A stretch of DNA of 64,000 bases from Clostridia bacterium. GTDB taxonomy: Bacteria > Bacillota_A > Clostridia > Oscillospirales > CAG-272. The stretch lies in NCBI GenBank assembly GCA_017466455.1, contig JAFTUD010000024.1, positions 21,146 to 85,145 of the forward strand. Reading direction: 5' to 3'. The notes under the pieces were generated by a model. That model was not told the origin of the DNA. It ran no database searches and saw only the letters and a program-made list of their open reading frames with translations. How positions within the stretch are numbered: the first letter of the stretch is position 1; each line of letters opens with the position of its first letter. The translations under genes and the position numbers were made by a program. Shown one piece after another: positions 18,701-26,385 of this stretch.

Positions 18701-19309
18701 GAGGTTTACGACCTTCTTGTTGACGAAATTTCAATGGGTGATTACAGCTATGTTGTTGCTCCTATGCCTGACGGCAGAGATGATGTCCACAATATTTCGG
18801 CATTCTCTTACGAAAATGAGCATTATGACGGAATGGCAAGATTTGCGCTCAAAAACTCCGTAACAGAGGAGCTTGGCATGATTGATGACACACTTGAGGT
18901 CTTGGGTCAGGTATTCCTTTGGGTCGGCGTTGGATTTGCTGTATTTGCATCTCTTATGCTTTCAAACTTCATTGCGACAAGTATTTCATACAAAAAGCAG
19001 GAAATCGGTATTCTTCGTGCTATCGGCTCACGCTCAAACGATGTATTTATGATTTTCTTTGCGGAATCATTCATTATCTCTATGATAAACTTCGTTTTGG
19101 CTCTTTTCACGACAGGAACGGTCGTATATGTAATCAACGGTGTATTCAGAGAGGACTTAGGGCTCCTTGTCACATTCCTTACATTCGGTATAAGACAAAT
19201 CGGACTCCTCCTTGGCGTATCTCTTCTCGTTGCGATAATTGCGACATTCTTCCCTGTTAAGAAGATTGCTTCAATGAAGCCGATTGATGCTATTAAAAAT
19301 CGCAAATAA
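15788..19309 (+). CDS. MacB/FtsX-type ABC transporter, ATPase-permease fusion with very large extracellular domain
   Basis: 1173 residues from the ATG at 15788, six bases after AAGGAGAG. Residues 1-225 are a LolD-like ATPase: Walker A GKSGSGKST (39-47), signature LSGGQKQR, Walker B IIMADEPTGALDS, switch His LIVSHDREFS. A charged linker follows, then TM1 (VRLVFTILLSFIAFSLFGL), an extracellular part of nearly 700 residues rich in Tyr, Asp and Asn, and three C-terminal TM helices of the FtsX domain (starting VFLWVGVGFAVFASLML). MacB-type proteins do not carry substrate through the membrane but transmit force to an outside domain. In Firmicutes they act in peptide-antibiotic defence or cell-wall control. 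No two-component genes are adjacent. Confidence 0.9.
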   Translation: MIEARNLKKVYAPKKGVEVHALDDVSLRLPDTGMVFILGKSGSGKSTLLNVLGGLDTIDSGEIIIKGQSTKDFKQSGFDSYRNTYVGFIFQEYNILEEFTVGANIALAIELQGRKATNQEINDILAEVDLTGLGSRKPNELSGGQKQRVAIARALVKKPEIIMADEPTGALDSNTGRQVFDTLKELSKNKLVLIVSHDREFSELYADRIIELADGKIISDVEYDKEATENAEEPNLSYVGKEITIKDGYELTSEDIEAINAYIKKIKGNTSLIINDKRQNKIFKTTDESKIENKQGLFKTIKSKLSVKNAFKLGSSGLKHKKVRLVFTILLSFIAFSLFGLADSIASYDSINTCTTSLIDSGIDYASFIKETKYFYDESDPDGFYWQDWGNQVSTDEIAILEQQTGLKFLPVLGGDGLYLQYASEVASSSSSSDSRYDWSRVYPSEFSGVSVLSQEIISSFNYSLTSGSKLPENNNEIVIPSFIAEYYVKNGFLQYNEDTKTSDIIKINSIGEMVGKEITIQVSWNLPTQKYKIVGVLDTGFDTSRYEALADTRNENIFNMVVNEELDAAKSHSLNAVMFINQDFFDVLNAIVHENRQNVKQGNFELMTYKDKNANLDDNNYSSWPSSYYNLHKLSQINASKIQWLTDSPVTTLGKYDVILPISQAREFINNYNYGFDGDKENESFNLFEIEIKDGIELEYASRFGATNLEGIQNNLIHLAAYDYAIKNLDSAIDYIKTKDTHFDENSYVLWDEETETNVLNTQEIAYIFADYAVRYGCDLYDAKILYDSIMEKYGISDKVVTYEQYKNRVIYFPNGSSYELFYGIMKSNYYANRYDIFYADLAMDTFEDAVKEAEKATEKPRWYHTDNLYDYEKEEYFDVPNYYMCFSDYKNEYYWACNGNEQECSISSSEIERAKTAYANYVFDEIKNATYNLAIRYELWGKEQTRDESKDARIVGVTTETGIKVVVADEVYDLLVDEISMGDYSYVVAPMPDGRDDVHNISAFSYENEHYDGMARFALKNSVTEELGMIDDTLEVLGQVFLWVGVGFAVFASLMLSNFIATSISYKKQEIGILRAIGSRSNDVFMIFFAESFIISMINFVLALFTTGTVVYVINGVFREDLGLLVTFLTFGIRQIGLLLGVSLLVAIIATFFPVKKIASMKPIDAIKNRK

Positions 19310-19316
19310 TTATTAA

Positions 19317-19348
19317 CAAAAACACCTCTTTATGAGGTGTTTTTGCTT
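19317..19348 (+). terminator. terminator of the ABC fusion gene
   Basis: Arms CAAAAACACCTC and GAGGTGTTTTTG with a TTTAT loop and a following T-run, seven bases after the stop codon. Confidence 0.85.
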
Positions 19349-19356
19349 TTAAAATA

Positions 19357-19385
19357 TTGATAATTTCACATTAGTATGATAAAAT
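19357..19385 (+). promoter_or_regulatory. predicted promoter of the GH78 gene
   Basis: -35 TTGATA and -10 TAAAAT with a 17-bp spacer, 30 bp before the start codon. Confidence 0.55.
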
Positions 19386-19415
19386 ATAAGCAGTAAATAT
19401 ATGCGAGGTGTTTTT

Positions 19416-21425
19416 ATGGCAAAATGGATATGGTATCCCGGCAGCCTTGAGCTTTATCACGGAATGCTTTTACACAACAGGCGCACGCACGCCAAAACAT
19501 ACGAAAATGGTAACAATAGCACGACAAAATCCGTGTTTTACTATCCTTCATGGCGTGTTGATGGTCCAAAAAGAAATGCTAAATTATTTAAAGAGGCTGA
19601 CATTTCAGAGCCCGAAACGATTGAGTTTTATGCTAACACTACCGATGCTTGCATAAGTGTTGACGGAAAATCATATCCCGTTGGCTCGAAAATCACACTT
19701 GAGGCAGGTCATCACAATGTATGCGTTATGGGCTTTAAGTCCTCATCCTTCCCTGCCTTTTATTGCAAGGGCAAGGTGTTTGAAAGTGATAGAAGCTGGC
19801 TTGTCGCTAATGATGATGACAAGGCGCTCCGCCATGTGGGCGATAGTGACCTTTACACAAGCCTTGATGATAACTGCGAGATATTTAAGTTTTCATACAA
19901 AAGAATTGACCCACAGGCGGTAAGGGAGCTTGACGGTGGTATTCTTTACGACTTTGGCAAGGAAGTATTCGGAAAGATAACAATTTGCGATATTCCAAGT
20001 GAGTATGGTGAGCTACTTTTATCCCTCGGTGAGTCATTTGAGGAAGCAACGGACTTCACAAACGCAAACTGCGTCATAAACGCTATGCCGAAAAACGGTA
20101 GCTTTACCTCTCTTGCCTCGGCGCTTAGGTACATATACATCCCGAATTGCAGGAGCAAGCTTAAGCTTTTTCTTGATTTTGAGTATTTACCGCTTGAGCG
20201 CAAGGGCTCATTCAGATGCAACGATGAGCTTATAAACAAGCTTTGGGATACATGCGAGTACACCCTGCTTCTCAACTCCCGTGAGGGCTTTTTTGACGGA
20301 ATAAAGCGCGACAGGTGGGTTTGGAGTGGCGATGCGTATCAAAGCTTCCTTGTAAATTACTATCTTTATGCTAACAAGGACATTGTAAAGCGCACGCTCA
20401 GAATGCTACGAGGCGGTGACCCTATAAGCAAGCATATGAACACAATATGCGATTACACCTTCTATTGGTTTATCGGCATTTGGGAATACTACTTCCACAC
20501 GGGAGATATTGATTTTATTAAAGATATTTATCCCGATATGCTTGATGTTTGGGCGTTTCTTGAAAAGCGCCTTAGCGATGACGGAATGTATGTAAGGCTT
20601 CCCGATGACTGGGTATTTATTGATTGGTCCACCTTTGATTCAAACGGTCCTATGTGTGCGGAGCAAATGCTACTTTGCAAAGCTTACGAGTCTATGGGCA
20701 AATGCGCTAACATAAATGGCGACTCAAAAATGAGTGAGCGCTGTGAAAAGCAGGTCGCTTATATGAAGGACAAAATAAACGAGCTTTATTGGGATAGCGA
20801 AAAGGGTGCGTTTATTGACGATTATGTATCGGGCAAAAGGAATGTTACAAGGCATGCGAATATTTTTGCGTTGCTATTTGACTACACCTCTCCCTCTCGG
20901 AAGGAAAGCATTATTAAAAATGTAATTTACAACGATAATATTACCAAGATCACAACGCCTTATTTTGAATTTTTCGAGCTTGACGCTATGTGTCAAATTG
21001 GCGACTTCAAGTATATGACTGATATGCTATACAGCTATTGGGGCGGTATGCTACAACTTGGTGCGACTACGATCTGGGAGGAATTTGACCCTACCAAGAG
21101 TGGTATTGAGCATTATGAAATGTATGGTGGTAAATATGAGAAGAGCCTTTGCCATGCTTGGGGGGCATCTCCTATCTATCTTCTCGGCAAGTATGCCCTC
21201 GGTGTGCGTCCTACCGATGTTGGATATAAGTCCTTTGAGGTCGTGCCTAACCTTATGTGCTTTAAGAGCTTTGAGGGCAAGGTGCCAACGCCCACATCGG
21301 ATATTTATGTTAAGATGACAGAAACGGAGATTTCCGTGCTTGCAGGAGTCGATGGCGGTGTCTTGGTGCTTGGAGATAAGCGATACACTATCGTTAAGGA
21401 TAAAATGCTGACTGTTAAAATATAA
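19416..21425 (+). CDS. GH78-type alpha-L-rhamnosidase
   Basis: A 669-residue protein. I chose the ATG at 19416, which follows GCGAGGTG at normal spacing; an earlier ATG at 19401 overlaps that site. An N-terminal beta-domain leads to an (alpha/alpha)6 barrel. The GH78 hallmark DGIKRDRWVWSGDAYQS (about residues 295-311; compare DGPKRDRxxWxGD) carries the general acid. The second Glu motif is TTIWEEFDP (about 552). A C-terminal beta-domain closes the chain. The enzyme releases L-rhamnose by inversion. There is no signal peptide, so it should act on imported rhamnosides or pectin fragments. No rhamnose catabolic genes are in the window. It is monocistronic. Its original terminator appears to have been split by the cassette that begins 28 bp downstream. 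Confidence 0.88.
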   Translation: MAKWIWYPGSLELYHGMLLHNRRTHAKTYENGNNSTTKSVFYYPSWRVDGPKRNAKLFKEADISEPETIEFYANTTDACISVDGKSYPVGSKITLEAGHHNVCVMGFKSSSFPAFYCKGKVFESDRSWLVANDDDKALRHVGDSDLYTSLDDNCEIFKFSYKRIDPQAVRELDGGILYDFGKEVFGKITICDIPSEYGELLLSLGESFEEATDFTNANCVINAMPKNGSFTSLASALRYIYIPNCRSKLKLFLDFEYLPLERKGSFRCNDELINKLWDTCEYTLLLNSREGFFDGIKRDRWVWSGDAYQSFLVNYYLYANKDIVKRTLRMLRGGDPISKHMNTICDYTFYWFIGIWEYYFHTGDIDFIKDIYPDMLDVWAFLEKRLSDDGMYVRLPDDWVFIDWSTFDSNGPMCAEQMLLCKAYESMGKCANINGDSKMSERCEKQVAYMKDKINELYWDSEKGAFIDDYVSGKRNVTRHANIFALLFDYTSPSRKESIIKNVIYNDNITKITTPYFEFFELDAMCQIGDFKYMTDMLYSYWGGMLQLGATTIWEEFDPTKSGIEHYEMYGGKYEKSLCHAWGASPIYLLGKYALGVRPTDVGYKSFEVVPNLMCFKSFEGKVPTPTSDIYVKMTETEISVLAGVDGGVLVLGDKRYTIVKDKMLTVKI

Positions 21426-21443
21426 TCACAACACAAAAAAGAA

Positions 21444-21468
21444 GCCTTTTGGCTGGTTCTCATAAGGA
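21444..21468 (+). repeat. left end of cassette: target duplication GCCTTTTGGC plus terminal inverted repeat
   Basis: GCCTTTTGGC at 21444-21453 is followed by TGGTTCTCATAAGGA at 21454-21468. The second part is the exact reverse complement of 22317-22331. The TTTT core has the same orientation at both ends, which marks a direct duplication rather than a continuation of the inverted repeat. Confidence 0.85.
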
Positions 21469-21482
21469 TGTTTGGGTTCTTC

Positions 21483-21510
21483 GTAGGGGCGATTCACGAA
21501 TCGCCCCTAC
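21483..21510. repeat. 28-bp perfect palindrome inside the cassette
   Basis: Arms GTAGGGGCGATTC and GAATCGCCCCTAC around an AC loop, G+C-rich against its surroundings. It resembles dispersed intergenic palindromes of the GTAGGGGCGATTC type that I recall from other Firmicute and cyanobacterial genomes. I see only one copy here. Confidence 0.7.
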
Positions 21511-21537
21511 GGACACACATAAATTTCGGCAGAGAAC

Positions 21538-21566
21538 TTGTTTTATCTGCTGATTTGTGTTATAAT
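21538..21566 (+). promoter_or_regulatory. predicted promoter of the cassette gene
   Basis: -35 TTGTTT and a perfect -10 TATAAT with a 17-bp spacer, 81 bp before the start codon and within the cassette, so the gene carries its own expression signal. Confidence 0.65.
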
Positions 21567-21647
21567 GGAGTGTGCCGTATGGCGGGGGCTTTGCCCGATG
21601 CGTTTGTAATACAAAGGCGAAACTGGCGATAAAGGAGTGATATACCA

Positions 21648-22232
21648 ATGTCAAAAATTATATTATCATCATGCGATTTTAGAAACGGCGAATCAGCTAA
21701 ATGCATATACGACAATTTGCCACATCCGGTTGGTCAATGCAAGGTGTTGTACTTCCCAAACGAAAAAGCCACAGAAGAAGCAATAAAAAGCATAAAATTC
21801 TACCAACGCCTTTCTGAATTTGGTTTTTCCCAAGAAAACATATATGTTTTCAATTATTTTTCCCCTGCTGAATTTGATGCAAATACTCATATAGATGTTA
21901 TATACATTAGCGGTGGAAATACTTTTGGAACCTTGAAAAGAATTAAAGAATCAAGAGCAGAAAAGGTGATACTTGATTGCTTGTCTCGCGGAGCAATGTA
22001 TATCGGCGGTAGTGCCGGTGCACATATTGCTTCTCGCTCTATTCAACATATAGCCAAATATGATGTTAACACATATGGCTTAACGGATTTTTCTGGATTA
22101 TGTTTATTTGACGGAATTTTAATATGTCATTATTCAGACTTGAGAGAACAAGACTATATGGCTTTAATCGAGGCAGGAGAACAAAATATTATTAAGCTTC
22201 GAGATCAAGATTTTATTGTTTTTGAAATATAA
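21648..22232 (+). CDS. peptidase family S51 (peptidase E-like) passenger gene
   Basis: A 194-residue protein of the PepE/cyanophycinase fold. YISGGNTFGTLKRI (about residues 87-100) forms the usual glycine loop. GGSAGAHIASRS (about 119-130) holds the nucleophile Ser of the G-x-S-A-G motif, and ICHYSDLREQDY near 160 offers the catalytic His. Peptidase E cleaves dipeptides with N-terminal Asp in the cytoplasm; the broader family also includes cyanophycinases. The start follows AAGGAG at normal spacing. Its codon choice looks more A/T-rich (more GAA and AAA than GAG and AAG) than its neighbours, which suggests transfer. It is the only gene in the cassette. Confidence 0.85.
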   Translation: MSKIILSSCDFRNGESAKCIYDNLPHPVGQCKVLYFPNEKATEEAIKSIKFYQRLSEFGFSQENIYVFNYFSPAEFDANTHIDVIYISGGNTFGTLKRIKESRAEKVILDCLSRGAMYIGGSAGAHIASRSIQHIAKYDVNTYGLTDFSGLCLFDGILICHYSDLREQDYMALIEAGEQNIIKLRDQDFIVFEI

Positions 22233-22236
22233 GATA

Positions 22237-22268
22237 ACCCCGACAGACTTTTTTTAATCTGTCGGGGT
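22237..22268 (+). terminator. hairpin after the cassette gene
   Basis: Eleven-base-pair perfect stem (ACCCCGACAGA/TCTGTCGGGGT) with a T-rich ten-base loop. No T-run follows directly, so termination efficiency is uncertain. Confidence 0.5.
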
Positions 22269-22316
22269 CAATTATTTGTTTACCGCGTAACAAATTTTAT
22301 GCATATGGGGTAAACT

Positions 22317-22341
22317 TCCTTATGAGAACCAGCCTTTTGGC
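22317..22341 (+). repeat. right end of cassette: terminal inverted repeat plus target duplication
   Basis: TCCTTATGAGAACCA (22317-22331) is the exact reverse complement of the left end, and GCCTTTTGGC (22332-22341) repeats 21444-21453 in direct orientation. The CotH stop codon lies ten bases beyond. Confidence 0.85.
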
Positions 22342-22350
22342 TTCTTTTTG

Positions 22351-24378
22351 TTATTTATGCTTTTTATTGTTTAAGCTTCCTTTATATGTAATTACTACAA
22401 TAGCAATCAGCACCGCGCCAACTGCAAGTGACAGGACAATAGCTACTCTTTTAATGAGTGAGGAGTCATTATGAATGCCTGGCTCGGGAATAACGCCGTT
22501 ATTTGGCACTTGTGGCTCGGTTTCAAGCTCGCTTGCTATTTCGCTTTCGGTTTCCGAGTCTATTGGTGGGTTGGGCACTATTGGCGTATTTGGTCTTGGC
22601 TCTTCAACGATTGGTGGCAATGGGTTATTTAAGACTCTTATCCTTGGTGTGACATTGCAATTCCATTGCCCTGCAAGATATTCTGTCCTTGCGTCAAGCG
22701 TTTTGCAAAGGTAGCCAAGCGCGGTATCGTTTGTATTATTTACATGGTCGGAATATAGTGAGTAGGTTGGAAACGCATTTGCGGTATGCTGGAACCAGTG
22801 CAGGCTTCCGTCCTCGTAAAGTGGCCACTGAGTATTATCCGCCTGATTCCATCTTATACGGTCAATTTCAGCGGAAAAGCCGATTTCTTCAATTTGCTTA
22901 TCAATAAATCCGCCCGCATCAAGCATATCATAGATTTTATCATAGGCAATTTCAAACTTTTGTGTCACAAGCGTATTAAAATCGCTGTGTCTTGTAAGCA
23001 TATTCCACGGTGTGCGGTTTTTCGCCCACATATTTGTTTGATTTTCGGCATCGTTTCTATGAATATTACCGAGCGTATTATCACAGTCCCAAAGCGGACC
23101 CTTTACAATCTTGGCAGTGCTTCCGTTTTGATCTCTATCCTTATTAAAATATATAGAGGCACTTCCTGCATCGTAGTTTCTGCCAAGCTCAGCCATGATA
23201 TAAGCTACGGCAAAGCTATCAAGGTCTATGTACTCGGAATAATGCTTTCCAAGGGAATTTTTGCCGTTTTCGGACGCCATAGCCTCCTCCATCTCGGCAA
23301 AGAGCCTTGCAATGTATTCAACCTGCTCCTTGGAGCATCTTTCGGGGGACTTTATAACATACAAATTCTCTCCAAATTCGGTATTTGTCATAAAGTAGCT
23401 TTCAAAGTCACCCCTGCTTCCCTTGCTATTATTATCAAGCTCTATAAGATATCCGCCTGTGATGTCGGCAGGGTTTACGACATCGTTTACATATTTATAT
23501 TCACTAATTACAGTTTCATCAATCAGTGTACCGCTTGTGACGGTGGTTGTTTCAGTGCTATATTCGGGGTTGAGCCTGTCGTTTTCCTTTTCAAGCTCGG
23601 AAATGGCAACTCTGTTCTTATTGATATTTACCTTTTCGCAAAGGGTATAAACGCCTTGATATTTTCCGTCAATAAAGACATCTACATTCACAAAGTCGCA
23701 TGCGCCCATTCCCATATCCTTAGCGAGCTTATACATAATGTTATTTCTTATGTATGACTGGTCAAGATAGTTGGCAAGTAGAAGCCATGTCTTTGCCTTG
23801 CCCATGCCCATAAGGTTTATACCTGAGCTGAACTTTATTTGAAACGGTTTTTTTGCGTAAGTATCAGTTGAGTTTCCTCTTGTTTTAACCTCGCAATATG
23901 AACCAAACACCAAGCGGTTTTGTGCATCGACAATTTCAACCGTTGTGCCCTCATCGGGAGTGTCGCCAAGTAACGAGGCAGTGCCTTTAGATGTTGTTAT
24001 ATGAAGTGTTGGCAAGGAATTTCCCTTATAAAACAAGACAACATCCTCAGGTGTTTTTTGGTTTTCGGTGACAAATATAACCTCATAATAAGTTACTCTT
24101 GTTTCTTTATCGGTCCTTGCGAATGAAGAAATATCTATTATGTCTCCATTTTTTACACTTTTCCCATTCAAAGTTATATTTTTATAAATTGTTGAGCAAT
24201 TAAGTTGCAATTTTGTAACATCGGTATGTGCAGGCAAAAAAATCACATCGTTTATTGGTGAGATCTTCGTGCCGTCCTCAAGTGTTACGCTTGGTCTGAT
24301 ATCTGCGCCGTTTACGGTCAATGCAAAAAGCATTGTAACAGCGCAAATCATTATAAAAAGGGTTAGCCATTTTTTCAT
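22351..24378 (-). CDS. CotH kinase-family surface protein with signal peptide and C-terminal anchor
   Basis: 675 residues starting at 24378 (MKKWLTLFIMICAVTMLF), behind AGGAAAGG. An N-terminal signal peptide ends near NGA. A beta-rich domain leads to the CotH kinase fold: KTRGNSTDTYAKKPFQIKF (about 185-203), LLANYLDQSYIRNN, then PLWDCDNTLGN and nearby acidic residues as the metal-binding part. A Pro-rich low-complexity stretch (NNPLPPIVEEPRPNTP onward) and a TM helix (VAIVLSLAVGAVLIAIVV) end the chain. CotH proteins of spore coats phosphorylate protein partners. This form is secreted and membrane-anchored, closer to the CotH-like proteins of cellulolytic Clostridia. It is the last gene of an operon whose terminator was split by the mobile cassette. 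Confidence 0.85.
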   Translation of the reverse strand: MKKWLTLFIMICAVTMLFALTVNGADIRPSVTLEDGTKISPINDVIFLPAHTDVTKLQLNCSTIYKNITLNGKSVKNGDIIDISSFARTDKETRVTYYEVIFVTENQKTPEDVVLFYKGNSLPTLHITTSKGTASLLGDTPDEGTTVEIVDAQNRLVFGSYCEVKTRGNSTDTYAKKPFQIKFSSGINLMGMGKAKTWLLLANYLDQSYIRNNIMYKLAKDMGMGACDFVNVDVFIDGKYQGVYTLCEKVNINKNRVAISELEKENDRLNPEYSTETTTVTSGTLIDETVISEYKYVNDVVNPADITGGYLIELDNNSKGSRGDFESYFMTNTEFGENLYVIKSPERCSKEQVEYIARLFAEMEEAMASENGKNSLGKHYSEYIDLDSFAVAYIMAELGRNYDAGSASIYFNKDRDQNGSTAKIVKGPLWDCDNTLGNIHRNDAENQTNMWAKNRTPWNMLTRHSDFNTLVTQKFEIAYDKIYDMLDAGGFIDKQIEEIGFSAEIDRIRWNQADNTQWPLYEDGSLHWFQHTANAFPTYSLYSDHVNNTNDTALGYLCKTLDARTEYLAGQWNCNVTPRIRVLNNPLPPIVEEPRPNTPIVPNPPIDSETESEIASELETEPQVPNNGVIPEPGIHNDSSLIKRVAIVLSLAVGAVLIAIVVITYKGSLNNKKHK

Positions 24379-24391
24379 TTTATTGCCTTTC

Positions 24392-25597
24392 CTATTCCGC
24401 ATCCTCATATCTTTCGGAAAAATAATCTCTATCAACCGTCAAAATAAGAAGATAGTTAGAATCAAGCCTTTTAATTTCATCGTGCAGCTCGGCATAAAGC
24501 TGTTCATTTGTAAGAGGTATTTCGTTGGAAATGCTTACATCAAAGAGAATTTTAGTTTGGGAAAAGTAGCCCTTTACAACTCTGAAGTCGTGCATTGATA
24601 TAGGGCTTGAATATTGCGATGAAATTTCGCTAAGAATTTTTGAAATTTTTTCTCTTATGCTATTTGTTTCGGGGTCGGTAATGCAAACGGGGTCCATATG
24701 GATAACGAGATTTACTCCCATTTCCCTTAAAACATCAGCCTCTATTGTATCAACCATATCGTGGCTTATAAGCACATCCTTTTCGCTGTCAACCTCAACA
24801 TGGGCGCTAACGAAGGTCTTGCCCTCGCCATATGAATGGACAACAAGGTCGTGAATACCGAGCACACCGTCATAGCTTCTTATCTTTTTTGTTAGCGAAA
24901 CGATAAATTCCGTGCTTGGCGCTTTACCGATAAGGGTATTTGAGGATTCAATTATAAGCTTTATTCCCATAAAGATGATATATGCGGAAATCAAGCAACC
25001 GATAACTCCGTCGGTATACGGTCCTGTAACGGGGGTTAAAAGCATACCTACTACAACTGCGCTTGTTGCGATAACATCGCTTACGCTATCGGCAAATGAC
25101 GCCTTTAATGTATCGGAGTTAATATGCCTTCCAAGCTTTCGGAAGAATAACGACATTACAAGCTTTACAAGAATTGTAGATGCAATAATTATAATAGCTA
25201 TTGTATCGTATTTTTCATTTGCGCTTGGGGTAATTATCTTCTCGACCGAGGTTTTAAGCATTTCAATACCGATGAGAAGGACAATAACGGATATAAAGAG
25301 CGAGGAAAGATGCTCCATTCTTGCGTGTCCGTACGGATGATCCTTATCGGCGGGCTTGCCCGACATGGTATAGCCTGCGACGGTAAGGATATTTGAGCCT
25401 GCATCGGTAAGATTGTTCATTGAATCGGCGATGACTGAGGCACTGCCCGATACAAATCCCAAGAAAAACTTTATTGCAAATAATATAGCATTTAAAAATA
25501 TGCCGACAAAGCCTGCGAAGCGACCCACCCTTACCCTAACCTCGGGCTTTTCGGGGTGGTTATAGTCCTTTATGATTTTTTCAAGCATTTTCTTCAT
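24392..25597 (-). CDS. cation diffusion facilitator (CDF) family metal transporter
   Basis: A 401-residue CDF protein with six predicted TM helices. The metal site motifs are DSMNNLTDAGSNI (TM2) and FADSVSDVIATSAV (TM5), with DHPYGHARMEHL in the loop between. The cytoplasmic ferredoxin-like domain begins near residue 210 (GIHDLVVHSYGEGKTFVSAH), and an unusual extra C-terminal stretch of about 90 residues follows. These proteins expel Zn2+, Mn2+ or Fe2+ by proton exchange. The gene overlaps the upstream one by 17 bases and is followed 13 bases later by cotH-like, so the three should share one transcript. Confidence 0.9.
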   Translation of the reverse strand: MKKMLEKIIKDYNHPEKPEVRVRVGRFAGFVGIFLNAILFAIKFFLGFVSGSASVIADSMNNLTDAGSNILTVAGYTMSGKPADKDHPYGHARMEHLSSLFISVIVLLIGIEMLKTSVEKIITPSANEKYDTIAIIIIASTILVKLVMSLFFRKLGRHINSDTLKASFADSVSDVIATSAVVVGMLLTPVTGPYTDGVIGCLISAYIIFMGIKLIIESSNTLIGKAPSTEFIVSLTKKIRSYDGVLGIHDLVVHSYGEGKTFVSAHVEVDSEKDVLISHDMVDTIEADVLREMGVNLVIHMDPVCITDPETNSIREKISKILSEISSQYSSPISMHDFRVVKGYFSQTKILFDVSISNEIPLTNEQLYAELHDEIKRLDSNYLLILTVDRDYFSERYEDAE

Positions 25598-26213
25598 CTT
25601 TCACTGCGATAATATCCTTAGCGTATGGAAGTGACATTATCCAGTCGCACATTGTGTGCCATTCGGCAAGCTTATGTGAGCGCCTTGCGTAATAGATATT
25701 TATAAGTGTTTCGTAGTTGAAGGTACAGGTCCTCATTTGGTTATAGCTTGAGGGAAGGAGCTGTATCATATCGTGCCAGTATGCTCTATCCTTTGTTTCA
25801 AGGAATTTTTGGCGTGCGCTTTCGAGATATTCAATAGTGATATCAAGGACCTTAAGTGCCTCGGGAGTCATTCTATCGTGGCTGAAATCATCACGCTCAA
25901 ATTCCTTTGAGTGGATTTTGTGCATTGTTGATGTGGAGTTAGCAACGGTTGCCACCTTATAGGTGTCGTACTCCTTCCACCAGTAAAGGGGGGCGGTGAT
26001 GTCAACGCTTACGAAGATTTGTCTTAGGTATTTTCTATGGTCGCTTCCTGCCTTAGCGAGCTTTTTAGCCAAGGAAAGGTCGTTTTCGCCAAGAACATAA
26101 TTTCCGTCCTTGTCATAGTAGCTATCGCTCTTCGCCCATGAGTTAAGTGGATTGCGCGCTCCTCTTATAGCGTTTTCAAAATTCATTACTGAGGCTCTTT
26201 CAATTTTAATCAT
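25581..26213 (-). CDS. conserved protein, possibly related to flavin-dependent thymidylate synthase ThyX
   Basis: A 210-residue soluble protein rich in Trp, Tyr and His. The central part reads HRKYLRQIFVSVDITAPLYW, then a WKEYDTYKV stretch, then ANSTSTMHKI. This pattern reminds me of a ThyX-like group seen in Firmicutes and phages, but the classical ThyX signature (RHRxxSxNxxSxR) is not present, so I do not assign that activity. Later motifs include LLPSSYNQMRTCTFNYETL. It is the first gene of an operon with a CDF transporter and a CotH protein, behind a near-consensus promoter at 26249-26277. The gene is certain; the function is not. Confidence 0.55.
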   Translation of the reverse strand: MIKIERASVMNFENAIRGARNPLNSWAKSDSYYDKDGNYVLGENDLSLAKKLAKAGSDHRKYLRQIFVSVDITAPLYWWKEYDTYKVATVANSTSTMHKIHSKEFERDDFSHDRMTPEALKVLDITIEYLESARQKFLETKDRAYWHDMIQLLPSSYNQMRTCTFNYETLINIYYARRSHKLAEWHTMCDWIMSLPYAKDIIAVKDEENA

Positions 26214-26248
26214 TGTTTTCTCCTTTGTATAAGTTACTTATCAGTTAT

Positions 26249-26277
26249 ATAATACCATAAAGTTATAATATTGTCAA
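26249..26277 (-). promoter_or_regulatory. predicted promoter of the ThyX-like/CDF/CotH operon
   Basis: Minus strand -35 TTGACA and -10 TATTAT, 17-bp spacer, 36 bp before the start codon. Confidence 0.65.
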
Positions 26278-26385
26278 CATTTTCACGCTCGTCCTCGCAT
26301 TTTTTTAATTTTTTGCTTTTTATTGCATAAAGCGCTCTTTGCTGTTCAATAATAGGATTGTAAAAATTTGAAAGGAAATACAATC

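Larger units (their letters stand above)
21454..22331 (+). mobile_element. transposase-less mobile cassette carrying a peptidase-E gene
   Basis: An 878-bp segment bounded by perfect 15-bp inverted repeats (TGGTTCTCATAAGGA) and flanked by a 10-bp direct repeat (GCCTTTTGGC). Removing it and one repeat copy restores AAAAAGAAGCC-TTTT-GGCTTCTTTTT, a textbook bidirectional terminator between the converging GH78 and CotH genes. Inside are a 28-bp palindrome, a promoter, one S51 peptidase gene and a hairpin, but no transposase. This is the layout of a mobile insertion cassette, as described for MIC231 in Bacillus cereus, where a passenger gene sits between IS ends and is moved in trans. The IS family of these ends is unknown to me. 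Because the GGC next to the ends is shared, the inverted repeat may be 18 bp and the duplication only TTTT. Confidence 0.75.

Noticed and set aside
22786..23757. A 323-residue plus-strand frame
   Set aside because: It is antisense to the CotH gene, has no ribosome binding site and no family motif, and the CotH frame has clear domains and codon bias.
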